16,974 bases of DNA, from NCBI GenBank assembly GCA_050742455.1, contig JBOGIG010000087.1:1-16974 (forward strand), read 5' to 3'. The notes under the pieces are model-generated. The model ran no database searches. It had not been told where the DNA came from and worked only from the letters and a program-made list of their open reading frames with translations. This stretch comes from JBOGIG01 sp050742455. GTDB lineage: Bacteria; Actinomycetota; Acidimicrobiia; Acidimicrobiales; JBOGIG01. Of this stretch, positions 7,531 through 14,542 are shown one piece after another. Numbering within the stretch: the stretch's first letter is position 1; each line of letters opens with the position of its first letter. Position numbers and translations under genes: made by a program.

Positions 7531-8081
7531 CACCCAATCCCCTCGTTAGCATTTTGGAATACCGGAGTTTTGGCATGGGCCCCGGCGTGGATCTCGGCCA
7601 CCAGGTCACAACAAAGCTCGACGGCATCACCGATCACGCCTTCCACGGAGGGCGACAGACCAATACCCTCCTCGAGGTTGGCCGGCTGGCAGCCCACGAT
7701 CAGCACCCGTTCGAGTTGGCCCCCCAGGTGAGCCAGCGTGCCCAGGACGACTGCTGGATTCATACTGTGGGCATCCAACACCGGTTCGGGGCCGGAGGCC
7801 GTCGGTTCGGGGCCGGAGGCCGTCGGGATGTCGCTACCTTGGGGCTCGATCACCGCCAAGGTTCCCGGATCTTCGTCCATGGGCACAGCATCGATCAGGA
7901 TCAGGTAGTCATAGTCATCCAGCAACTCATAGGCCAGGTGAACCCCCCGGATGCCGAAGTCGGCCACCTTGACCTCGGGAGGGAATGAGCGAAGAGCCAG
8001 GCGATTGGCCACCTCGACGCCAAACCCGTCGTCGCCGAGAAAGATGTTACCGATGCCGGCCACCAGGACCTTTCCCGTCAC
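7530..8081 (-). CDS. Hydrogenase maturation protease (HycI/HybD family, peptidase M52)
   Basis: This protease removes the C-terminal tail of the large subunit after nickel insertion, which closes the active site. The 183-residue protein shows the family start VLVAGIGNIFLGDDGFGVEV and the three metal-sensing positions expected from E. coli HybD: Asp18 (in GDDGFG), Asp64 (in LIDAVP) and His105 (in DAHSMNP). Its substrate is almost certainly HhyL of this operon. The start is GTG at 8081, overlapping the upstream stop as GTGA. A perfect 21-base duplication (7782-7823) inserts TASGPEP twice in the loop just before the DAHSMNP motif. The C-terminus runs some 20 residues beyond the usual end. Confidence 0.94.
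   Translation of the reverse strand: MTGKVLVAGIGNIFLGDDGFGVEVANRLALRSFPPEVKVADFGIRGVHLAYELLDDYDYLILIDAVPMDEDPGTLAVIEPQGSDIPTASGPEPTASGPEPVLDAHSMNPAVVLGTLAHLGGQLERVLIVGCQPANLEEGIGLSPSVEGVIGDAVELCCDLVAEIHAGAHAKTPVFQNANEGIG
7782..7823 (-). repeat. 21-bp perfect tandem duplication inside the protease gene
   Basis: Two identical 21-base units (7782-7802 and 7803-7823) lie in frame in the protease gene and encode TASGPEP twice. The repeat falls in a Pro/Ser-rich surface loop, so copy number can probably vary without breaking the enzyme. The identity of the copies suggests a recent duplication. Confidence 0.9.
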
Positions 8082-9682
8082 GGCGCCGGCTCCCGGGCTG
8101 AAACTGGCTCGACCTCGTCGGGGTGAAAGAAGAGGTATCGGCCCTGCCAGGCCAGCTCCTCGGTGGCCGGGTCGTCGTCAACGGTAACTGCCACCTGCAC
8201 GGCGCCGTCGACGTCCTTGAACACTCCAGCAACGGTGGCCGCCAGTCCGTCGAGAAATAGGTCCTGGGCGTCCGAACGGTGTGACGGCCGCAATCGGACC
8301 GAGCTTCCCTTGGAGATCTCGACTCCACCGACGATCACCGAGTCACTCCACGGGTCGACCGAGGCATCGACATCTGGGTCCCACCATGGCACTGCTGCGT
8401 CGAGGATGTCAGCGCGCCCGGACAGCTCAGGCGCCTCCGAGTCGAACAAAGGGGCCGAAGCCGTCCCATCACAAGGGCGGATGGTTCCGTGCAGGCGATC
8501 CCACATCTCGGGCGTCATCTCATCACAGCGGTCGATGATGGCCGCCGAGCGGGGATCGGTTCCCCGGGCCTCGGCCTTCTCCTCATCGGTGAGAGTGAGC
8601 ACCCGAAGGGCCAGGATCTCGTCGATCTCGGTGGAGTCGTAAAGATCGCCGGGACTCTCGGGGGCAACCTCGGGATGGTCGTAGAGGATGATGGGGGACG
8701 AAAGGACCACGTCGCCCTCTCCGATCAACACGGGATACGACCCGTCGCTGCTACATCGCGAAACTGCCTCCCGGGCCTCTTGGGGGGGATCCAGCAGCGA
8801 TATGAAGAGCCCGCCGTCAACCGCCAGCATGGTGTGCACAGCCACCAGGCAACTTCCCATGATCTCATCTCGTCGGGTGCTGCCGCCCGTCCAGTCGGTG
8901 GTGTTCTCCACCGTCGTGATCACTTTGAGAAAACGGCTGCCTTGATCGGCAGCGGTCACGGCGATACGAACAGTCCCTTCGACCGGTTGGCAGGTCCTGA
9001 CTACCCGTCCCACCACTTGGCCGCCCGAGGCCACCAGCTCGGTCTTTGATCCTCCCGGAAAAAAGAAGGTCTGGACCAGATCCTTCTTGCCGGGGGCGAG
9101 GGCCACCGGTCCGACCTCGACGACCCGGTCGATGGCTTCGTCCCATTCCACATAGGACTGGCCTTCAACTTGGAGCATGGCGACGGGCGAGAACTCCTCT
9201 GCCCCGTCTGCCCCGTCGACAACAGCCTCCACGCCCCGGTGTTGGACGTGCAGGCACCGAATCCTCACCATCAATGTTGCCCCCCGAACATGATGAGACG
9301 AGGCTGTCGACGAGGGTCCCTCCCGCTCGGGTCGGGGCTCGACTATGCACTCGGTGCGCGTCCAGGACCGTTCGGAGGAGTCGGCCTCGCTAAAGGCACT
9401 GGGTGTCAGGACCCCGAACTGCCAGCGGGTCTGATTCTTGCGAGATGAAGCCCGGTAGGGGTACAGCACATAGCCCTCGTAAAGCACGGCGTCGGCCACC
9501 GATCGGGCGGCGGCGAATCGGTCAGCGGCGAATCGGTCGGGCCCGGCCGGGTCCGAGCCACCGCCCAGCCCGGGTTGGATCGGGGTCGAAGTCGGCGCCG
9601 GGTTGCTGCTCGGCACGGGGTTGCTGCTCGGCGCCGGGTTGCTGCTCGACCCGGAGTCCACGGTGTTAGGGCCAACGCTCAA
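8078..9682 (-). CDS. 534-residue hydrogenase-cluster protein of unknown function (TTG start)
   Basis: I recognise no catalytic domain. Residues 1-65 are low-complexity, with SSNPAP-type repeats and two DRFAA units. The folded part seems to begin at about residue 68 with VADAVLYEGYVLYPYRASS, then RWQFGVLTP. Later segments include GSCLVAVHTMLAVDGGLFIS near the middle and DAAVPWWDPDVDASVDPWSD near the C-terminus. The chain is acidic, with no signal peptide or membrane helix. I recall proteins with the LYEGY-LYPYRASS start from actinobacterial hydrogenase clusters, always uncharacterised. The frame extends 40 codons further upstream, but the TTG at 9682 makes a TTGA overlap with the previous stop, matching the junctions around it. 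The true start could also lie after the low-complexity part. It is probably an accessory or scaffold factor for the hydrogenase. Confidence 0.82.
   Translation of the reverse strand: MSVGPNTVDSGSSSNPAPSSNPVPSSNPAPTSTPIQPGLGGGSDPAGPDRFAADRFAAARSVADAVLYEGYVLYPYRASSRKNQTRWQFGVLTPSAFSEADSSERSWTRTECIVEPRPEREGPSSTASSHHVRGATLMVRIRCLHVQHRGVEAVVDGADGAEEFSPVAMLQVEGQSYVEWDEAIDRVVEVGPVALAPGKKDLVQTFFFPGGSKTELVASGGQVVGRVVRTCQPVEGTVRIAVTAADQGSRFLKVITTVENTTDWTGGSTRRDEIMGSCLVAVHTMLAVDGGLFISLLDPPQEAREAVSRCSSDGSYPVLIGEGDVVLSSPIILYDHPEVAPESPGDLYDSTEIDEILALRVLTLTDEEKAEARGTDPRSAAIIDRCDEMTPEMWDRLHGTIRPCDGTASAPLFDSEAPELSGRADILDAAVPWWDPDVDASVDPWSDSVIVGGVEISKGSSVRLRPSHRSDAQDLFLDGLAATVAGVFKDVDGAVQVAVTVDDDPATEELAWQGRYLFFHPDEVEPVSAREPAP
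9510..9538 (-). repeat. 15-bp near-tandem duplication (DRFAA x2)
   Basis: A 14-base match, GCGGCGAATCGGTC, occurs at 9510-9523 and again at 9525-9538, encoding two successive DRFAA units in the N-terminal low-complexity region of the 534-residue protein. Confidence 0.8.
9594..9647 (-). repeat. Three 18-bp tandem repeats encoding SSNPxP units
   Basis: Units at 9594-9611, 9612-9629 and 9630-9647 are 18 bases each; the outer two are identical and the middle one differs slightly. They encode the Ser-Ser-Asn-Pro-x-Pro linker of the 534-residue protein, in frame, and probably form a flexible arm of variable length. Confidence 0.88.
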
Positions 9683-10320
9683 GGGTCGTCCGCCCCAGCC
9701 AGCTTCACCAGTTGCTCCAAGGCCTGGTCCCAGGTGGGTAGGCCCCTGGTCGCCTTGAACCGCTGGAGTCCGTCCAAGGTGTCGCGACTTACCCGCAACC
9801 ACCCGCTATTGGGAAAATACATGTCCATCATTCCCCGCCATACCGCCACGGGGAGAGGGAAGCCGGCCTCGGAGCTCCACGCCACCGGTTCGGCGGTGAA
9901 GCCCGAAGCGCCCCGGGCGAACACCGTCCCCGAGAAGAGCAAAAGCAAAGGGATCGCGCCGTCCTCGAGGCCGTGCAGGTACTTGGCCCCTGCCACCTCG
10001 AAGTCGTAGCTGCACTCCACCGGCAACTCGATCTCCGTCTCACCCTTGAATCCGGCGATCGTCGTCGATACGTGGGTCCACAGGAACGGTCGGAGCGAAT
10101 CGCCCCAGTGCGGGGTCTCGCCGAACATCTCGTACAGCCGCTCTTCTTCGGCCGGGCTGTAGTGACGTCGTTGTGGCTCGATGCGGATCTGGCAACGCAA
10201 GGCCAGGGCGTGCACGCCGTCCCCCTCGGTCTCGACCACGCGCAGGCCAAGCATGATGGTGGGGACGGCGGCGTGCGGCTCCGGTCGGGCGCCCAACACC
10301 TCGAAAGCCAACTTGGTCAT
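9679..10320 (-). CDS. DUF6084-like hydrogenase-cluster protein
   Basis: The 213-residue protein begins MTKLAFEVLGARPEPHAAVP and continues with LRCQIRIEPQRRHYSPAEEE, FLWTHVSTTIAGFKGETEIE and VAVWRGMMDMYFPNSGWLRV. I know this type from actinobacterial hydrogenase operons, where I recall it being catalogued as DUF6084; the family name is from memory. No metal motif, signal peptide or membrane helix is seen. The predicted fold looks beta-rich in the first two thirds. It overlaps the DUF5947-like gene upstream (ATGA) and the 534-residue protein downstream (TTGA). The three are thus a fixed block between the structural genes and the protease, which suggests a shared role in assembly, iron-sulfur loading or electron transfer. 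Function is unknown. Confidence 0.85.
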   Translation of the reverse strand: MTKLAFEVLGARPEPHAAVPTIMLGLRVVETEGDGVHALALRCQIRIEPQRRHYSPAEEERLYEMFGETPHWGDSLRPFLWTHVSTTIAGFKGETEIELPVECSYDFEVAGAKYLHGLEDGAIPLLLLFSGTVFARGASGFTAEPVAWSSEAGFPLPVAVWRGMMDMYFPNSGWLRVSRDTLDGLQRFKATRGLPTWDQALEQLVKLAGADDP

Positions 10321-10940
10321 CGAGCCCTGGCCCTCACCCGGTCAAAGAAGGCGTCAAGGGCTTGGTGGGCCTCGGCGCCACCGTCAAACCCCCTCCACAG
10401 CCGGCGTAGCTGCCCCACCAGCTCATAGCACGCGTCAATGGGAACGATGAAACACTCCGGCCCGCCATTTTGCGCCTGAGCCCTCACCAGGAATGCCTCC
10501 ACATCGGGTTGCATGGTGGCCAAGGCCGGATTGGATTGGGTCAGATCGGTCCACAGGTCCAGGGGGAGCAGGGATTCGGTCGCCCCGGCCGGGCCAGGGT
10601 AAAAAGCTGCGACCCGCTCCAGGGACGAGTTGTGGAAGAAGAAGGCGACGCTGACGGGGATCTGAAGGGTGTCCCATTGTCCAGGGGAAAGTCGAAATTC
10701 GGGAAAGGCCACATAACGATCGGGAACGGCTCGATAGTGATTGCCGCCCGCACCTTGCGACATGAACAACAGGTAGCAGCCCCGGCAGGCGCACAGCAGA
10801 CTCCGGACCTGCAGGTCGACCAGGTGACCGTGCTCGTCTCCGATGGGTTCAGTGCACAGCTCGCAGCGCTCCCCGGCCCGAACCACCGGGCGCGCCTCGG
10901 TGGTTCGAATCCGGGCCAGGACAGCCAGGGGTTCTGTCAT
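10317..10940 (-). CDS. DUF5947-like protein with a five-cysteine metal motif
   Basis: I take the ATG at 10940 (MTEPLAVL) because it forms an ATGA overlap with the NifU-like gene; the frame opens eight codons earlier. The 207-residue protein carries ERCELC (Cys26, Cys29) and, 20 residues later, LLCACRGCYLLF (Cys50, Cys52, Cys55). Two such knuckles are typical of a rubredoxin-like or zinc-ribbon site. Further segments are HYRAVPDRYVAFPEF, PVSVAFFFHNSSLERVAAFY and a conserved-looking DACYELVGQLRRLWRGFDGG. I recall the family as DUF5947, common beside this hydrogenase type. If the site holds iron it could be a redox carrier between HhyS and the respiratory chain; if zinc, a structural or assembly factor. 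The sequence alone cannot decide. Confidence 0.86.
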   Translation of the reverse strand: MTEPLAVLARIRTTEARPVVRAGERCELCTEPIGDEHGHLVDLQVRSLLCACRGCYLLFMSQGAGGNHYRAVPDRYVAFPEFRLSPGQWDTLQIPVSVAFFFHNSSLERVAAFYPGPAGATESLLPLDLWTDLTQSNPALATMQPDVEAFLVRAQAQNGGPECFIVPIDACYELVGQLRRLWRGFDGGAEAHQALDAFFDRVRARAR

Positions 10941-11503
10941 GTCTCGGCCATCTCCGTGGGGCAATGGTCATAAGACGGCTTGACACTCAGAGCCACCGGA
11001 ACCCCGGGCTCGGGCTCGGTCGGATCCTCCACGTCGATTATGACGATCTCCGGCGCCGCTTCGACAATGGCCCTTTCCACCGCTGACTGAAGGGTCACGG
11101 CCGACGATGGACACCCGTCGCAGCTGCCCAAGAGGCGGAGGTTAACCGCTCCCACCTCGGCATCGATGTCGATCAGCTCGACATCACCTCCGTGACCGGC
11201 GAGGAAAGGGCGCACCTCGGCCAGGGCTTTCTCTACCCGTACCACCAGGCTCTCGGGGTGGAGCCCGTGCACCAACAACAAGCTGGACAACAGGTCGTCG
11301 CCAGTCAGATCCTCCAATCGCACGGCGCCAGATGTCTGGGCCAGCTCCACGACCCGGGCCAATCCCGCCCCGTAAAGCTCGGTGACAAGTCGCATCAATT
11401 CCTCGATCCGGTCAAAGGCACGAGGATCCGTCGCGGCCTTCAGCTCATCGAGCAAGTTCTCGATCCGATCGCCTGCGGCTCGAAGGTTCTGCGGCTGCGC
11501 CAT
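10937..11503 (-). CDS. NifU C-terminal-domain iron-sulfur protein
   Basis: Residues 83-160 match the NifU C-terminal (Nfu) domain: EVRPFLAGHGGDVELIDI followed by LRLLGSCDGCPSS, with the CxxC (Cys128, Cys131) that binds a bridging [4Fe-4S] cluster. Residues 1-80 form an unrecognised helical region. It directly follows the large-subunit gene, separated by 15 bases, and overlaps the next gene (ATGA). In Mycobacterium smegmatis the gene after the hydrogenase subunits is a putative iron-sulfur protein, HhyE; equivalence is my guess. Some relatives, as I recall, carry an extra Rieske domain; this protein ends at 188 residues with YDHCPTEMAET and has none. It may load clusters into the subunits or pass electrons onward. 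Confidence 0.88.
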   Translation of the reverse strand: MAQPQNLRAAGDRIENLLDELKAATDPRAFDRIEELMRLVTELYGAGLARVVELAQTSGAVRLEDLTGDDLLSSLLLVHGLHPESLVVRVEKALAEVRPFLAGHGGDVELIDIDAEVGAVNLRLLGSCDGCPSSAVTLQSAVERAIVEAAPEIVIIDVEDPTEPEPGVPVALSVKPSYDHCPTEMAET

Positions 11504-11518
11504 GGATTCCCCCCCTGC

Positions 11519-13306
11519 TCAGCCGGCCAGTTCGGGATGGGCTACCTGGGTGGGCGAATGCATCTTCTTGAGCACCTTGCCCTTGCCCAGGTACATGTGC
11601 ACCCCGCACGGCAGGCACGGGTCAAAGCTGCGCACGGACCGCATGATGTCGATGCCCTTGAAGTGCTCCAGGTCGTTCTCCTCGAATATGGGGCAATCGA
11701 TCACCGCGTCCTCATAGGGACCGGGAGTGCCGAAGCTGTCCCGGGGGTTGGCGTTCCACGGCGTCGGAGGGTAGGGGTGGTAGTTGGCGATCTTGCCCCC
11801 CTTGATGACCATGTGGTGGGACAGCACCCCCCGCACCGCCTCGGTGAAGCCACAGCCGATGCCTTCGTCGGGCACCTCGAAGGGCTCCCACGTCTTGGTC
11901 CGACCGGCCCGGACGTCGGCCAGGGCCTTTTCGATGAAGTCGAGAGCCGCCGCTGCGGCGTAGGCCTGGAAGTAGGTGCGGGCCCGGTCCCGTTCGATCG
12001 TGTTGGACCACTGGGGAATCTTCCATTCCAGGCTCACCTCGGGCTTGAGCGCCGTCTTGGGGAGATGGATCAACACGCTGTGGCCCGTGGCTTTGAGGTG
12101 ATCGGTGTTGACCAAACCGGACAGAGCCGTCGACCACAGTCGCGCCAGGGGACCGCCCCCGGTGTCCAGGGCCAGATGGTCCTTGCCGTCGAACCAGCGC
12201 GGGGACATGACCCAGCTGTAGTTGCCGTCGAAATCCCGCTTCTGGGGTTGGGGATTGGTGTGCTGGTTCCATGGATGGCGCCGGTCCACCGGATTGCCCA
12301 GCGGATCATGGGTCACGAACATCTCCTGGTCCTGCCAGTCACCGTAGAAGGAGGATCCGAGAAGGATGCGAATTCCCAGATTGATGTCGACCAGGTCGTT
12401 GGTCACCAGCTTCCCGTCGACCACAACTCCGGGGGTGACCCCCATGGCCCGGCCCCACTCTGTCATGTCGCGGTAGTTGAAGTTGCAAACGTCCGGGTCC
12501 TGGAACGCGCCCCAGCATCCGAGAAGGATGCGGCGGCGACCCACTTCCTCATAGCCGGGCATGGCCTCGTAAAAGAAGTCGAAGAGGTCGTCGTGCATGG
12601 GAACAACCCTCTTCATGAACTCCACGTAGCGCTGCAGGCGGATGTAGTAGTCGGTGAACAACTGGATCGTGGCGACGGTGCCCACACCGCCCGGATACAA
12701 CGTGGAGGGATGCACGTGGCGACCCTCCATGAGGCAGAACATCTCCCGGGTGTAGCGGCTCACCTGGAGGGCTTCGCGGTAGAACTCACCGGAGAACGGG
12801 TTGAGGGACCGCATGATGTCACCGATGGTCTTGTAGCCATGGTCGCCGGCATGAGGGGCCTCGGCTCGGTTGGCCTGCTCCAGCACTCCCGGGTTGGTCT
12901 CGGCCACCATCTTCTCGCAAAAGTCCACTCCGACCAGGTTCTCCTGGAAGATGTTGTGGTCGAACATGTACTCGGCCGCCTCGCCCAGATTGACGATCTG
13001 CTCACCCAAGGCCGGTGGGCGGACCCCGTAGGCCATGTTCTGGGCGTAGCACGAGCAGGTGGCGTGGTTGTCGCCGCAGATTCCACAGATGCGGCTTGTT
13101 ATGAAGTGGGCGTCACGCGGGTCTTTGCCCTTCATGAAAATGCTGTAGCCCCGAAAGATCGAAGACGTGCTGTGGCACTCGGCGACCTTTCCCTTGCCGA
13201 AGTCGATCTTGGTGTAGATGCCCAGGCTGCCCACGATCCGAGTGATGGGGTCCCAGGCCATCTCCACCAAGCCGTTGGCGTCCTTGGTCCTGTTCTTGGT
13301 GGCCAT
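11519..13306 (-). CDS. hhyL: [NiFe]-hydrogenase large subunit, group 1h-like
   Basis: This 595-residue catalytic subunit holds the NiFe(CN)2CO site that splits H2. The four nickel-binding cysteines are all present: RICGICGDNH (Cys74, Cys77, His81) and DPCLPCGVH (Cys564, Cys567, His570). The maturation protease should cut after His570 and release a 25-residue tail. The N-terminal MAWDPITRIVGSLGIY and the long middle section (SGEFYREALQVSRYTREM) match the actinobacterial, group 5/1h type. These enzymes oxidise trace H2 in air and tolerate oxygen. The start ATG at 13306 follows the small-subunit stop by 6 bases, with GGAGG overlapping that stop region. Closely related group 1l cannot be excluded by eye. 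Confidence 0.97.
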   Translation of the reverse strand: MATKNRTKDANGLVEMAWDPITRIVGSLGIYTKIDFGKGKVAECHSTSSIFRGYSIFMKGKDPRDAHFITSRICGICGDNHATCSCYAQNMAYGVRPPALGEQIVNLGEAAEYMFDHNIFQENLVGVDFCEKMVAETNPGVLEQANRAEAPHAGDHGYKTIGDIMRSLNPFSGEFYREALQVSRYTREMFCLMEGRHVHPSTLYPGGVGTVATIQLFTDYYIRLQRYVEFMKRVVPMHDDLFDFFYEAMPGYEEVGRRRILLGCWGAFQDPDVCNFNYRDMTEWGRAMGVTPGVVVDGKLVTNDLVDINLGIRILLGSSFYGDWQDQEMFVTHDPLGNPVDRRHPWNQHTNPQPQKRDFDGNYSWVMSPRWFDGKDHLALDTGGGPLARLWSTALSGLVNTDHLKATGHSVLIHLPKTALKPEVSLEWKIPQWSNTIERDRARTYFQAYAAAAALDFIEKALADVRAGRTKTWEPFEVPDEGIGCGFTEAVRGVLSHHMVIKGGKIANYHPYPPTPWNANPRDSFGTPGPYEDAVIDCPIFEENDLEHFKGIDIMRSVRSFDPCLPCGVHMYLGKGKVLKKMHSPTQVAHPELAG

Positions 13307-13312
13307 GATTGC

Positions 13313-14368
13313 CTACCTCCACTCGCTCTTGTACCCGGTCAGGAGCTCCCGACCCGGGGTCCGCCACTTGGGCTCTTCATCAATGGTCTTTCCCGTGATC
13401 CTGCGCAGTCCCCTGATGGCCGAGCCGTAGATGCCGCTGGCCATTGTGGATACCCGGGCCCCGGGAGGTTCGTCCATGAAGGGCATGAACTTGTCGGGGA
13501 ACCCGGGCATGGTGCAGCCGATGCAAATGCCCCCCACGTTCGGACAACCGCCCACGCCGTTGACCCACCCTCGCTTGGGCACGTTGCACTTGACCACCGG
13601 ACCCCAGCAGCCAAGCTTGACGATGCACTTGGGCGAGCCGTACTCGTCGGCAAAGTCACCCTGTTCGTAATAGCCGGCCCGGTCACATCCCTCGTGCACG
13701 GTTGCCCCAAACAGCCATTGGGGTCGCAGGGCGTCGTCCAGGGGGATCATGGGTGCCTGACCGGTGGCCTGGTAGAGGAGGTAAAGGATGGTCTCGGACA
13801 GGTTGTCGGGGTGGGTGGGACAACCAGGAACGCACACGATGGGAATGCCTGCCTTGGACTTCCAGTTCCAGCCCAGGTAATCAGGCACCCCCATGGCTCC
13901 GGTGGGATTTCCCGCCATGGCGTGGATCCCGCCGTAGCAGGCACAAGTCCCGGCGGCCAGAACCACCAAGGCCTTGGGGGCCAATCGATCGAGCCACTCG
14001 CTGGTGGTCATGGGCTGGTCCGTGTCCGGGTTGTTGCCGAATCCGCACCAATACCCCTCGCTTTTGATGGCCTCGTTGGGAATCGATCCCTCCACCACCA
14101 GCACGAACGGTTCAAGCTCGCCCCGGTCGGCCTTGAAAAACCACTCGATGAAGTCATCGGCCCCTCCCACTGGCCCGCACTCGAAGTCGATCAAGGGCCA
14201 GTGAACGGCGATCTTGGGTAGGCCGGGCAGGGCACCCAGGGCGATCTCCTCGATGCTGGGCTGCGTGGCCGCGGTGAGGGCGACGGAGTCCCCATCACAG
14301 CTCAACCCGGCATTGATCCATAGGACGTGGACTACCGTTTCATCCGGCGGTGCCTCGGTTGTCGTCAC
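13313..14368 (-). CDS. hhyS: [NiFe]-hydrogenase small subunit, group 1h-like (GTG start)
   Basis: The 351-residue subunit carries the iron-sulfur chain that takes electrons from the active site. The proximal-cluster motif reads SCDGDS: Cys24 is kept but the usual second cysteine is Asp27. That substitution is known from actinobacterial-type hydrogenases, where one Asp and three Cys hold the proximal [4Fe-4S] cluster. Other likely ligands lie in GTCACYGG (Cys142), PGCPTHPD (Cys183), HEGCDR (His225, Cys228), PKCIVKLGCW (Cys248, Cys254) and CPNVGGICIGC (Cys275, 282, 285). No twin-arginine signal is present, so the enzyme should stay in the cytoplasm. The start is GTG 14368, five bases after GGGGAGG. 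It is the first gene of the operon and faces the divergent regulator across 174 bases. Confidence 0.97.
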   Translation of the reverse strand: MTTTEAPPDETVVHVLWINAGLSCDGDSVALTAATQPSIEEIALGALPGLPKIAVHWPLIDFECGPVGGADDFIEWFFKADRGELEPFVLVVEGSIPNEAIKSEGYWCGFGNNPDTDQPMTTSEWLDRLAPKALVVLAAGTCACYGGIHAMAGNPTGAMGVPDYLGWNWKSKAGIPIVCVPGCPTHPDNLSETILYLLYQATGQAPMIPLDDALRPQWLFGATVHEGCDRAGYYEQGDFADEYGSPKCIVKLGCWGPVVKCNVPKRGWVNGVGGCPNVGGICIGCTMPGFPDKFMPFMDEPPGARVSTMASGIYGSAIRGLRRITGKTIDEEPKWRTPGRELLTGYKSEWR

Positions 14369-14428
14369 GCTGGCCTCCCCACTTCCCGGCCGCGCCCCAG
14401 TTGCGGCTCGATTCGTCGTTACCTGACG

Positions 14429-14459
14429 GTTTTACAACGCCATCTCCAGGTTGTAAATG
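14429..14459. promoter_or_regulatory. Perfect inverted repeat overlapping candidate divergent promoters
   Basis: TTTACAAC (14431-14438) and GTTGTAAA (14450-14457) form a perfect inverted repeat with an 11-base spacer. On minus, TTTACA (14457-14452) and TAAAAC (14434-14429) are 17 bases apart: a good -35 and a weaker -10, about 55 bases upstream of the hhyS start once a transcription start is allowed for. On plus, TTTACA (14431-14436) and TAAATG (14454-14459) are also 17 bases apart, directed at the PadR-YceI gene, but the -10 is poor. A dimeric PadR-type repressor bound here would block both. The repeat is seen; the promoter and operator roles are inferred. Confidence 0.6.
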
Positions 14460-14464
14460 AGTGT

Positions 14465-14533
14465 GTTTTGCACCCCAAATCGGTTGGCCTGGCACATGCG
14501 AGAATTTTGTCGCATCATGTTTCGCACCTCAAA
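14465..14533 (+). repeat. 15-bp direct repeat upstream of the PadR-YceI gene
   Basis: GTTTTGCACCCCAAA (14465-14479) and GTTTCGCACCTCAAA (14519-14533) match at 13 of 15 positions, 54 bases apart. The second copy ends just before the candidate start codon. They could be paired binding sites on one face of the helix, or chance similarity. Confidence 0.4.
14496..14515. promoter_or_regulatory. Second inverted repeat in the divergent region
   Basis: ATGCGA (14496-14501) and TCGCAT (14510-14515) form a perfect inverted repeat with an 8-base AT-rich spacer. Flanking ACAT (14494-14497) and ATGT (14517-14520) extend the symmetry with one extra base on the right. ATGT/ACAT half-sites around a similar spacer are typical of PadR-family operators. 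It sits in the leader of the PadR-YceI gene, where autoregulation would act. Confidence 0.45.
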
Positions 14534-14542
14534 GGTCGGGGT

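Noticed and set aside
7391..7630. 79-codon minus-strand frame across the microprotein region
   Set aside because: It is out of frame with both the protease and the microproteins. The microprotein frames carry paired tails and ribosome sites, while this one has no features.
11192..14221. A 1009-codon plus-strand open frame opposite hhyL and hhyS
   Set aside because: It is antisense to two unmistakable hydrogenase genes. Its translation is rich in Gly, His, Val and Gln with no domain, as expected from the mirror frame of GC-rich coding DNA.
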